This document shows positions 18,257 to 26,471 of a stretch of DNA of 52,525 nt, one piece after another (position 1 is the stretch's first letter; every line of letters starts with the position of its first letter). Source of the DNA: DASRWI01 sp035654655 (GTDB lineage Bacteria; Bacteroidota; Ignavibacteria; Ignavibacteriales; Ignavibacteriaceae). The stretch covers positions 1-52,525 of the forward strand of contig DASRWI010000024.1 of assembly GCA_035654655.1 (NCBI GenBank), in the 5' to 3' direction. The position numbers and the translations under genes were made by a program. Below the pieces are notes generated by a model. That model was not told the origin of the DNA and made no database searches. It worked only from the letters and a program-made list of their open reading frames with translations.

Positions 18257-18387
18257 ATTTATATGCTCGTTTTTATAATTTTAATAATGTAGCGATCTTA
18301 TTTTATAAAGTTAATTAAATGCTTTAAATTTGAATCTTTAAGATAGCAAAATCATCTAATTATATAAAAGATAAAAAAGGAATAAAA

Positions 18388-18591
18388 ATGACCAAGAAAT
18401 TCAAAATAGAGGGTATGAGCTGCGGACATTGCGTTATGGCAGTTAAAAAAGAATTAAGCAGGATCGACGCAGATGTTAAAGATGTTCAAATTGGTTCTGC
18501 AGTTGTTGATGTAAATGGTAACATCACCGAAGAAAAAATTAAAGAAGCTATTGAAAATGCAGGTTACAATGTAACCAATGTAGAAGGATAA
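18388..18591 (+). CDS. copZ: Heavy-metal-associated (HMA) domain copper chaperone, CopZ-like
   Basis: A soluble 67-residue ferredoxin-like HMA domain. The metal-binding loop is GMSCGHC (Cys12 and Cys15), with the conserved hydrophobic and Gly-Tyr residues of the beta-alpha-beta-beta-alpha-beta fold (AIENAGYNV near the end). CopZ-type chaperones carry Cu(I) to the ATPase encoded next door. AAGGA precedes the ATG by six bases. The downstream copA begins eight bases after the stop, so the pair is one operon. No recognisable CueR/CsoR-type operator was found in the 131-base leader, and no metal regulator gene lies nearby. Confidence 0.93.
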   Translation: MTKKFKIEGMSCGHCVMAVKKELSRIDADVKDVQIGSAVVDVNGNITEEKIKEAIENAGYNVTNVEG

Positions 18592-18599
18592 GTTAAATA

Positions 18600-20855
18600 A
18601 TGAGTACCCACAATTCACATAATGAAAATAAGAATTTAGAAAAGATTTCAATTCCTGTTGAAGGGATGACTTGTGCAAGCTGTGTAAGTCGTGTTGAAAA
18701 AGCTTTAAAGAAGATTGAGGGTATTGAAGAAGTTTCCGTAAATCTTGCAACAGAAAAAGCATCATTCAGGTTTGATCCTAATAAGGTAGATTTGAAAGCT
18801 GCTGCTGCAATTATTGAAGATGCTGGATATAAGCTAAATGTAGAATCTTTTAGTAATAAAAAAGAAGAAGTTAAAACTGAGGCTGCTCATATACATAATG
18901 AATATGAGCAGCAGTTAAAAAAAGATACTATTATAGCAATAATATTGTCTATTCCTGTTGTTGTAATTAGTATGTTAATGATGTTCTGGATGGACTTTAT
19001 TCATTTACTTCCCCTTTCTCATAAAGATTGGAACAGCATACTATTAATATTAACTACTCCAATTGTGTTTATCCCGGGAAAAAGATTTTATAAAATTTTC
19101 TGGAATAACTTAAAACATTTTACTGCTGATATGAACTCTCTTGTAGCTATTGGCACAGGAGCAGCTTATGTATTCAGCATTTTAAATACATTATTCCCTC
19201 AGTTTTTAACTAAACCTGGAGAAGTGCCGCACGTTTATTATGAATCAACTGCTGCAATTATCTCATTAATTCTTTTAGGCAGATGGCTTGAAAGCAGAGC
19301 TAAAACAAAAACCAACTCTGCAATAAAAGCTTTAATGAATCTTCAACCTCCCAAAGCTTTAGTTAAACGAAATGGAATCGAAGTTGAAATTGATGTTAAT
19401 GAACTTTCATTAAATGACATAGTAATTATAAAACCAGGTACAATAATTCCTGCTGATGGAATTGTTACCTCCGGTAATTCTGTTGTTGATGAATCGATGA
19501 TATCAGGAGAAAGTCTTCCTGTTGAAAAGCAGACAAACTCCAAAGTAGTTGGAGGTACTTTTAATAAGACAGGTGCATTTGAATTTAAAGTAACTGCATC
19601 AGGAAAAAATTCTGTACTTGGACAAATAATAAAACTCGTTGAAGAAGCTCAGGGAAGCAAAGCTCCAATTCAAAATCTTGCTGATAAAATCGCAAGCATA
19701 TTTGTTCCTGTAGTTGTTGGTATTGCAGTAGTAACTTTTATTGTTTGGATGTTTATTCCATCTCCAGACCAATTTAATAATGCTTTAGTAAATTTTATTT
19801 CTGTTTTAATTATTGCTTGTCCTTGTGCACTAGGACTTGCAACTCCAACTGCAATTATGGTTGGTACAGGTAAAGGTGCACAAAAAGGTATACTAATAAA
19901 AAATGGCGAAAGCTTAGAACTTGCTCATAAAATAACGACATTATTCCTTGATAAAACAGGGACAATAACCAAAGGTGAACCTGTAGTATCTGAAATATAT
20001 CCAATTGGAATTACTTCTGATGAATTAATAAGATTAACAGCATCAGCAGAAAAAAAATCTGAACATCCACTTGCAGATGCAGTAGTAAGATATGCAAAAG
20101 ATAGAAACTTAACTCTTGATGAACCTGAGAGTTTTAATAGTTTGACAGGTATTGGTATTACCGCAATAATAAATGGTAATATGATTGCAGCAGGTAATAT
20201 GAGAATGATGAAGGAATACTCTATCAAGCTTGATGAGTATAATGATGTTATAGTTAAGTATCTTCAGCAGGGAAAAACTATAATCTATACTGCAGTTAAT
20301 GGTGAACTTAAAGGTTTAATTCTCATTGAAGATATGCTTAAAGAAGGTTCACTTGATGCAGTAAAAGAATTAAAGAAGATGGGCATTAAGCTTGTAATGA
20401 TTACAGGTGATAATAAGAAGACTGCAGAAGTAATTGCATCCAAGGTTGGTATTGAAAATTTTGAAGCTGAAGTTCTACCTCAGGATAAGGCATCTATAGT
20501 TAAGAAGTACCAAAATGAAAATGAAGTTGTCGGAATGATTGGCGATGGAATAAATGATGCTCCTGCACTTGCACAAAGTGACGTTGGAATTGCCATTGGT
20601 AGTGGAACAGATATAGCAATTGAAACAGGTTCTATAATTTTAATTGGCGGTGATTTAATGGGTGCAGTTGATGCAATTAAATTATCCAAGAAAACAATTA
20701 AAGTAATTAAACAGAATTTATTCTGGGCATTTATATATAATATAATTGGAATTCCTTTAGCAGCATTTGGAATTTTACCTCCAATCTTTGCTGCACTTGC
20801 AATGTCATTCAGCAGTGTCTCAGTAGTGTCTAATTCCTTGAGATTGAAGTTGTAA
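18600..20855 (+). CDS. copA: Copper-translocating P1B-type ATPase CopA
   Basis: Inner-membrane Cu(I) export ATPase of 751 residues. One N-terminal HMA domain (GMTCASC, Cys25/Cys28) is followed by eight hydrophobic segments. The actuator loop carries SGES, transmembrane helix 6 has C407-P-C409, the phosphorylated Asp is D451 in DKTGTIT, the nucleotide domain has the SEHPLA motif, and the hinge has GDGINDAP. The last two helices contain YN and M-x-x-SS, the combination known for the Cu(I) subgroup rather than Zn/Cd. It is co-transcribed with the HMA chaperone gene and closed by a strong hairpin terminator. Confidence 0.97.
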   Translation: MSTHNSHNENKNLEKISIPVEGMTCASCVSRVEKALKKIEGIEEVSVNLATEKASFRFDPNKVDLKAAAAIIEDAGYKLNVESFSNKKEEVKTEAAHIHNEYEQQLKKDTIIAIILSIPVVVISMLMMFWMDFIHLLPLSHKDWNSILLILTTPIVFIPGKRFYKIFWNNLKHFTADMNSLVAIGTGAAYVFSILNTLFPQFLTKPGEVPHVYYESTAAIISLILLGRWLESRAKTKTNSAIKALMNLQPPKALVKRNGIEVEIDVNELSLNDIVIIKPGTIIPADGIVTSGNSVVDESMISGESLPVEKQTNSKVVGGTFNKTGAFEFKVTASGKNSVLGQIIKLVEEAQGSKAPIQNLADKIASIFVPVVVGIAVVTFIVWMFIPSPDQFNNALVNFISVLIIACPCALGLATPTAIMVGTGKGAQKGILIKNGESLELAHKITTLFLDKTGTITKGEPVVSEIYPIGITSDELIRLTASAEKKSEHPLADAVVRYAKDRNLTLDEPESFNSLTGIGITAIINGNMIAAGNMRMMKEYSIKLDEYNDVIVKYLQQGKTIIYTAVNGELKGLILIEDMLKEGSLDAVKELKKMGIKLVMITGDNKKTAEVIASKVGIENFEAEVLPQDKASIVKKYQNENEVVGMIGDGINDAPALAQSDVGIAIGSGTDIAIETGSIILIGGDLMGAVDAIKLSKKTIKVIKQNLFWAFIYNIIGIPLAAFGILPPIFAALAMSFSSVSVVSNSLRLKL

Positions 20856-20879
20856 AAAAAATATAAGAGAGTTGTTTTC

Positions 20880-20921
20880 AGCCGCATTTGATAAGGTTCA
20901 AATGCGGCTTTATTATTTTTT
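20880..20921 (+). terminator. Intrinsic terminator of the copper operon
   Basis: A 12-bp perfect stem (AGCCGCATTTGA / TCAAATGCGGCT) with a 6-base loop is followed by TTATTATTTTTT. It lies 25 bases after the copA stop. Confidence 0.9.
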
Positions 20922-20948
20922 AAGATGTTATTACAAAAATTAATTTTG

Positions 20949-21007
20949 TTGACATTCCTTAAAAATTTATCTAAGTTATAGAAGCCCCACAAATATTTCT
21001 ATAACTT
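20949..21007 (+). promoter_or_regulatory. TTGACA element plus 11-bp inverted repeat in front of a secreted-protein operon
   Basis: TTGACA (20949-20954) is followed by AT-rich sequence and a perfect inverted repeat, AAGTTATAGAA (20973-20983) and TTCTATAACTT (20997-21007), separated by 13 bases. Its left arm overlaps where a -10 element would fall. It precedes the AAAGGGA ribosome binding site of the next gene. It could be an operator or a leader hairpin; no regulator can be assigned. Confidence 0.45.
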
Positions 21008-21023
21008 TTTCAAAGGGACACTT

Positions 21024-23633
21024 ATGAAAAAACTTATTATGTTATTGATAATCTTCTCAATCCAGCTTTTCTCTCAGAGTCAATTTCCCATTGGTATATA
21101 TATAAATACATACGGACCTCAAGACCGTTTATCAAACTATTCTCAAATTGACAGTTTAGGTGTTAACTATATAATTGAACAAACAGATAGTTTAGTAAGT
21201 TCGATTGGAAACATCAATTTTAATGTTATTCCCTGCAATGGTGTTAGTGACAGTGATTATGTATATAATTATACTAGCGGAATGCTTAAAACATGGGAAG
21301 CAGAAGAAATAGTTCTTCCTGGACAGACAGGTTTAAAAACTGAAATAGGCAAAATAGTGGGAAATGAAATTTCTTCGCCACCATCAGATAGTATTAGCAA
21401 AATAGGAAAATATTTATTAACAGGACCTGATTATATTCAATATAGCCATTATGGAGGAGGATTTAGCAGAGGAAGACCAGTTAATTACGATGTGGAATTC
21501 AGGATTAGAATTGAAGAAGAATCTAAATATCATTTACCCGTTTGTAGTTTGGAAGTAAGTTACTTAAAGAATGATACACTGAGAGTTTTTGCTGATACTA
21601 TATTATATGCAGATGAACTTTTTACTGATTTTTCAACAATAAAACTATCGTATCAATATCCTTTTAAAAGTTTAAGTTCAGATATAGGCTTTCGCCAAAG
21701 ATATCCACTTGATACAATAGGAATTAAATTTAATGTCATCTGGTTAGGGAATGAAAAAGTTTTTGTTGATTTTATAAGGGTATATGATCAAACTTATGGA
21801 AAAGAAATAGTATATAATTTCCCATCTGTAAGCCTTAATATTAATAAAGAAATATCTAAATACAATTATTCTAACATCAAATACTTCTATAGTTTTGATG
21901 AACCACATTCCTTAGATAACTATGAACCGTATAAAATTGTTGATAATATAGTACAAAGTACTTATACTGATAAAGCAATTATTACTGCAATGTACCCGGA
22001 ATGGGATGGATATAGGGATAGGTTTTTTACTATACCAAAATTTCAGAGAGAAGTTAATCCTAAAAAAGTAATGTATTACTATTATCCTTTTGGCTTAGAT
22101 ACTTCAGGAATTGGTACTTCGCGAAGTGAAGCATTTTATAATCAAGCAAATTTATTTGTAAGATACCATAGCAATCCTAATGACAAAATGAATGGAAGCT
22201 TCTGGTTTGTGGGTCAATCTTGTAGTTTTTATTCTCCAGGAGAAGGATATAATTTAAGAAGGCTTACTGCTACTGAAATGTTAGGTTCTACAATGCTTGC
22301 ATTAGCAAATGGTGCAAATGGAATTTTTTATTGGGAATATTATTCTGCATTAAATAATAATGGAACTTATAGAATCCATGGGATAGTGGAGTTGGAAAAT
22401 GGAAGTTGGTATCCACACACTGATTTATTCTATATGTTAAGAGATAACATTATTCCAAGATTAAAGGGGAACTTGGGAAACAACCTTCTTAGTTCAAAAT
22501 ATGAAGGGAATTATATTTGGAAAGATTCATACCATCTTTCAAACGAGAATCAAAGAAATATTATTGACTATCTTTCATTTGAAGATATAATTAATACAAA
22601 TTATAATTATTACGCAGGATTATTGAAAGATACAGTTGATAATTTAGATGAATTTTTGTTGATAAATTTAATGGATACTACAAGAGGCATAGGAATTAGA
22701 ATAGACAAGCCATATAAAAATGTAAGACTGAAAAACATAGAAACAAGTTTTGATTTATCTTTCTATGATAGTTTGGTTTTTTATGATACTATTCAACCCG
22801 GAGATGGTCATTTATATAAATTGTTTCCTGCAGTAAAATATGGGGGTACAATATTGGGTAACGAAACAGTTTCCAGTGGTGAAAGATTATTGGATAATTT
22901 AGAAATAAGTAATAATAAGATATTAACAATTGGTACAAACTATTACCTTAATGACACACTTATAATAAATTCAACAAATAATATTAATTTAAACACCTAT
23001 GGCTATATAATACCAGAAGATGGAGGGAAAGTCGTAGTTAATTCTTATGGACCGTTAGCCAGATTAAAAACAACAAATAATCATCCTTGGATAGTTTGGG
23101 GAGAATATACTTTAAGCAGTCCAATATATTATAAAGTATTTAGAAGCATAGGAGGCGGGTCTTGGACTTTAGTAGACACTACAAGTTTGACGGAATATGT
23201 CGATACAACTGTAACAATAGTAACTACTCCAGGTCAACAAGGAACAGCATCATATTACATTATAGCTTCTAAGATAAACAAACCATTAGCTGTAAAATCA
23301 GATACAATTATTTACACTATTTATGGTGGATTAGAAAAAGAAGGAAATGAAGCAGCATTAAGATATGAATATAATTTAGAACAAAATTATCCAAATCCAT
23401 TTAATCCGCAAACAACCATCAGTTATGAATTAAAAGAAGATTGTTTTGTAAGCATAAAAATTTATGATTTACTCGGCAATCAAGTAAAAGAGTTAGTAAA
23501 TGAGAATAAATCAAAAGGGAGATACTCAATTAACTTAGATATAAACAATCTTAATATATCATCAGGAATATATTTTTACACAATAAATGCTGGAAAATAT
23601 ATAGATACCAAGAAGATGGTAATATTAAAGTAA
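21024..23633 (+). CDS. Large secreted protein with glycoside-hydrolase-like region and T9SS C-terminal domain
   Basis: Exported 869-residue protein, exact function unknown. A signal peptide (about 1-19) is followed by a TIM-barrel-like N-terminal start (GIYINTYGPQDR), an inserted beta-rich region (about 75-260), then barrel-like motifs SFDEPHSLDNYEPYK near 291-305 and NGANGIFYWEYYSALNN near 430-446, which recall glycoside hydrolases with acidic catalytic residues. A fibronectin-III-like segment lies at about 675-755. The C-terminal 80 residues are a type IX secretion sorting domain (QNYPNPFNPQTTISYEL ... KKMVILK). Secretion through T9SS is inferred. The ribosome binding site is AAAGGGA. It is followed after 10 bases by another T9SS-type gene. 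Confidence 0.8.
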   Translation: MKKLIMLLIIFSIQLFSQSQFPIGIYINTYGPQDRLSNYSQIDSLGVNYIIEQTDSLVSSIGNINFNVIPCNGVSDSDYVYNYTSGMLKTWEAEEIVLPGQTGLKTEIGKIVGNEISSPPSDSISKIGKYLLTGPDYIQYSHYGGGFSRGRPVNYDVEFRIRIEEESKYHLPVCSLEVSYLKNDTLRVFADTILYADELFTDFSTIKLSYQYPFKSLSSDIGFRQRYPLDTIGIKFNVIWLGNEKVFVDFIRVYDQTYGKEIVYNFPSVSLNINKEISKYNYSNIKYFYSFDEPHSLDNYEPYKIVDNIVQSTYTDKAIITAMYPEWDGYRDRFFTIPKFQREVNPKKVMYYYYPFGLDTSGIGTSRSEAFYNQANLFVRYHSNPNDKMNGSFWFVGQSCSFYSPGEGYNLRRLTATEMLGSTMLALANGANGIFYWEYYSALNNNGTYRIHGIVELENGSWYPHTDLFYMLRDNIIPRLKGNLGNNLLSSKYEGNYIWKDSYHLSNENQRNIIDYLSFEDIINTNYNYYAGLLKDTVDNLDEFLLINLMDTTRGIGIRIDKPYKNVRLKNIETSFDLSFYDSLVFYDTIQPGDGHLYKLFPAVKYGGTILGNETVSSGERLLDNLEISNNKILTIGTNYYLNDTLIINSTNNINLNTYGYIIPEDGGKVVVNSYGPLARLKTTNNHPWIVWGEYTLSSPIYYKVFRSIGGGSWTLVDTTSLTEYVDTTVTIVTTPGQQGTASYYIIASKINKPLAVKSDTIIYTIYGGLEKEGNEAALRYEYNLEQNYPNPFNPQTTISYELKEDCFVSIKIYDLLGNQVKELVNENKSKGRYSINLDINNLNISSGIYFYTINAGKYIDTKKMVILK

Positions 23634-23643
23634 AGGGAAGAAA

Positions 23644-25377
23644 ATGAAAAATATAAAAATAGTTTTAATAGTAGTTGTCCTATGCATTATCAATGTATTT
23701 GGAACAATAAGATATGTAAGCAAAACGGGGAGTTCAACTCCCCCTTATTCAAGTTGGGAAACAGCAAGTGATTCAATACAGAAGTGTATGGATATTTGCA
23801 GTTTTGGAGATACAATATACATAGGAAAAGGAAGCTACAATGAACTAATTGTAATGAAACCTGGAACTTCATTAATTGGAGTAGATAGAGACTCTTGCAT
23901 ATTAGATACAAGGAGTAGAACACAAGTATACTATATGACTATTATTGTAAATAATGATTGCCTAATATCAAATTTAAGGTTTTTACAAAATCCCGGTTTT
24001 ACAAATTATGCTTTATGGATTCCCGATAAGTATAATGTAACGATTCAAGATAATATATTCATCTATCCCAGTATAGCTATTGAATTAGTTAGATGTAATA
24101 ATGGGCTAGTTCAAAGAAATATGATAATAAATTGTATGTATCATTCTATTCAGTTTGAAAATAATAGTGCTTTAAATAAATCAACTGTTAGAAATAATTT
24201 AATAAATAATTTGGCAACTGAAGGTAATGGTATAATAGGAATAATATCTTTTAATCCTACAATTGAAAATAATTTAATATTTTTAAAAAACGGTTTCGGC
24301 CGCAGAGGAATTGAAGTAACAAGAAATAGCTTAGTTGAAAACAACTTAGTTTTTATTGAAGAAAATTATAAATATGCAAATAATGGAATTGATGCAACAG
24401 ATACAAATAACATTATAGAAAACAACTTAGTGAATGGGACTTATACACTTGGGGCAATTTTTATGAGAAGAGGTTATGCTAAAAACAATTTAATTACAAA
24501 TTCCCGCTTAGGTATTTATTGGGAAAATGGAATTGTTCAATATAATAATTTATTTAATGTTGTAAATCCTGATAGTGCGTTAATCTTAGATTCAACAAAC
24601 ACTTTTCACAATCCAATGATTGTTAGTAATGACCCCAATAATTTTGATGGTCATCTTCAAAAGTACTCTCCTTTAATTGATGCAGGTGACCCAACTATCC
24701 TTGATGTTGATGGTTCAAGAAGTGATATTGGATTGTATGGTGGTCCTTATGGTGAAAGCTATACTTATATTGATTATGCTCCTCACGTACCTCATAACCT
24801 TACAAGTACTATAGTAAAGAAAAACATAACCATTAACTGGAATATGAACACTGAAGCAGATTTCTCCCATTATGAAGTTTACCTTGATACAGTAGAGAAT
24901 TTTACTGCTGACTCAACAAGACTTATTGCAACAGTAGATACAAACAACTATAATGGAGTAAGAAGCTTTGAAAAAAGTACCTATTACAGGATACTTGCAG
25001 TAGATAACCAGGGAAATAAATCAGTACTATCAGAACCTGTATCAGTAATAGTAACAGGAGTAGATGAACCAATAGTAAAGGAAATGGATTATATGCTATA
25101 TAATGCGTATCCAAATCCATTTAATCCATCTACAACAATAGCATACAGGTTAAAAGAAGATGGATATGTAAAATTAAGTGTATATGACATAAAAGGAGAA
25201 TTAGTAGAAATACTTGTAAATGAAGTACTCCCTAAAGGATACTATCAGGCAAGTTTTTCTCCAAAGAATACAGGGAAAGATTTAGCATCAGGCATATACA
25301 TCTACCGGATAGATATCAGGAACAGCAGTAACATTCCTGTATTTTCTGATATGAAAAAGATGATTTTGATGAAGTAA
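23644..25377 (+). CDS. Secreted right-handed beta-helix protein with FN3 and T9SS C-terminal domain
   Basis: Exported protein of 577 residues. After a signal peptide (about 1-20), the segment SSWETASDSIQKCMDIC and DTIYIGKGSYNE is the opening of a DUF1565/pectate-lyase-like parallel beta-helix. Repeated NNLI/ENNLV turns run to about residue 300, as in enzymes or adhesins acting on polysaccharides. A fibronectin-III domain (about 375-465) and a T9SS sorting domain (AYPNPFNPSTTIAYRL ... KKMILMK) follow. No catalytic residues can be pinned down by eye. It lies 10 bases behind the preceding secreted protein, so the two probably act together outside the cell. Confidence 0.82.
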   Translation: MKNIKIVLIVVVLCIINVFGTIRYVSKTGSSTPPYSSWETASDSIQKCMDICSFGDTIYIGKGSYNELIVMKPGTSLIGVDRDSCILDTRSRTQVYYMTIIVNNDCLISNLRFLQNPGFTNYALWIPDKYNVTIQDNIFIYPSIAIELVRCNNGLVQRNMIINCMYHSIQFENNSALNKSTVRNNLINNLATEGNGIIGIISFNPTIENNLIFLKNGFGRRGIEVTRNSLVENNLVFIEENYKYANNGIDATDTNNIIENNLVNGTYTLGAIFMRRGYAKNNLITNSRLGIYWENGIVQYNNLFNVVNPDSALILDSTNTFHNPMIVSNDPNNFDGHLQKYSPLIDAGDPTILDVDGSRSDIGLYGGPYGESYTYIDYAPHVPHNLTSTIVKKNITINWNMNTEADFSHYEVYLDTVENFTADSTRLIATVDTNNYNGVRSFEKSTYYRILAVDNQGNKSVLSEPVSVIVTGVDEPIVKEMDYMLYNAYPNPFNPSTTIAYRLKEDGYVKLSVYDIKGELVEILVNEVLPKGYYQASFSPKNTGKDLASGIYIYRIDIRNSSNIPVFSDMKKMILMK

Positions 25378-25391
25378 AGATTATATGAACT

Positions 25392-25424
25392 AAAAAAGGA
25401 GATGACCAGCATCTCCTTTTTTTG
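25392..25424 (+). terminator. Bidirectional intrinsic terminator
   Basis: A 13-bp perfect stem (AAAAAAGGAGATG / CATCTCCTTTTTT) with a 5-base loop sits between the secreted beta-helix gene and the convergent IMPDH/GMP-reductase-family gene. A- and T-tracts on either side allow use in both directions. Confidence 0.9.
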
Positions 25425-25429
25425 TTTAA

Positions 25430-26443
25430 TTATATTTTTGGTAATCGTTCGAGGTATGAGCTGTTGCTTAATACAGCGAAGGTATCGTTGTTTCTTAATT
25501 CTTCAAGATTGAAGCAGTTCATATAACTCATTGAGCTTCTTAAACCATCCGATATTCCATCTATTACATATTTAACAGTTCCTTTATATGCAACCATTGT
25601 CTCTTCACCTTCGATGAATTCATTTCTCATCTTAACACCAAATGATGCTGAGCCTCTGTACTTTTTCCAAAGCTGACCGGAATATTTAATTATTTCACCG
25701 GGAGTTTCTTTTGTTCCTGAAAGCATTCTACCTAACATTACAACATCTGCTCCTAACGCCATTGCTTTTGCGACATCACCGGGACTCTTTATTCCACCAT
25801 CAGCAATAATTTTAATATTTAATTTTTGGTCATTCCTGTTGAATAAAACATTTAACAATGATGATACTTGTCCAATGCCAATACCTGTTTGAATTGACGT
25901 TGTACAAACAGAACCGCTTCCAATTCCAACACGAACAGCATCAGCTCCTGCATCTTCCAATTGCTTTAAGCTGCCGCCATGTGCAATGTTGCCAATTATA
26001 ACTTTTACTTTATATTTTTTCTTAACTTCTTCAGTTTTTTTAAGTACTTCATAATTATTTGCATTTGCAGTATCAATACAGATGATGTATTTCTTTTCAG
26101 CGAGTTTCGAAATTAAACTATCAGGAGAATTTAAAGCAATGGAAACACCTCTTATATTACTCTCTTCACCTTTTTTTACAAGGTCATCAAGAGAAGAATC
26201 AAATCTGTTTAATATACCCAGGCATCCAAGATTTGTAAGCTCTGAAGCCATATCTAATCCTGTCACTGTATCCATTGGAGAAGACACGACAGGAACTGAT
26301 AAATCCATTCCTAAAAATTTGCAATGAGTAGTTGCTTCTGTTCTGGATTTTATTCTTGATACTTGTGTAGGTATTAAACTTATATCATCATAAGTAAGGG
26401 ACAAGAAATAATCGTTCAATTCTTTTTTTGTGTAAACTTTCAT
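25430..26443 (-). CDS. IMP dehydrogenase/GMP reductase-family protein lacking CBS domains
   Basis: Cytoplasmic (beta/alpha)8-barrel enzyme of purine nucleotide interconversion, 337 residues. N-terminal LTYDDISLIP, SPMDTV (55-60), the catalytic loop GSGSVCTTS with Cys180, and ADGGIKSPGDVAKAMALGAD are all family hallmarks. There is no tandem CBS insertion, and the length fits GMP reductase (GuaC) better than full IMPDH. However, the loop has Ser where both families usually have Arg after CTT, and the C-terminal YLERLPKI recalls IMPDH endings. The direction of the reaction is therefore left open. AAGGAA eight bases upstream supports the start. It follows pepF by 28 bases. Confidence 0.85.
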   Translation of the reverse strand: MKVYTKKELNDYFLSLTYDDISLIPTQVSRIKSRTEATTHCKFLGMDLSVPVVSSPMDTVTGLDMASELTNLGCLGILNRFDSSLDDLVKKGEESNIRGVSIALNSPDSLISKLAEKKYIICIDTANANNYEVLKKTEEVKKKYKVKVIIGNIAHGGSLKQLEDAGADAVRVGIGSGSVCTTSIQTGIGIGQVSSLLNVLFNRNDQKLNIKIIADGGIKSPGDVAKAMALGADVVMLGRMLSGTKETPGEIIKYSGQLWKKYRGSASFGVKMRNEFIEGEETMVAYKGTVKYVIDGISDGLRSSMSYMNCFNLEELRNNDTFAVLSNSSYLERLPKI

Positions 26444-26471
26444 CTAAAGTATTTCCTTGAATATTTAATTA

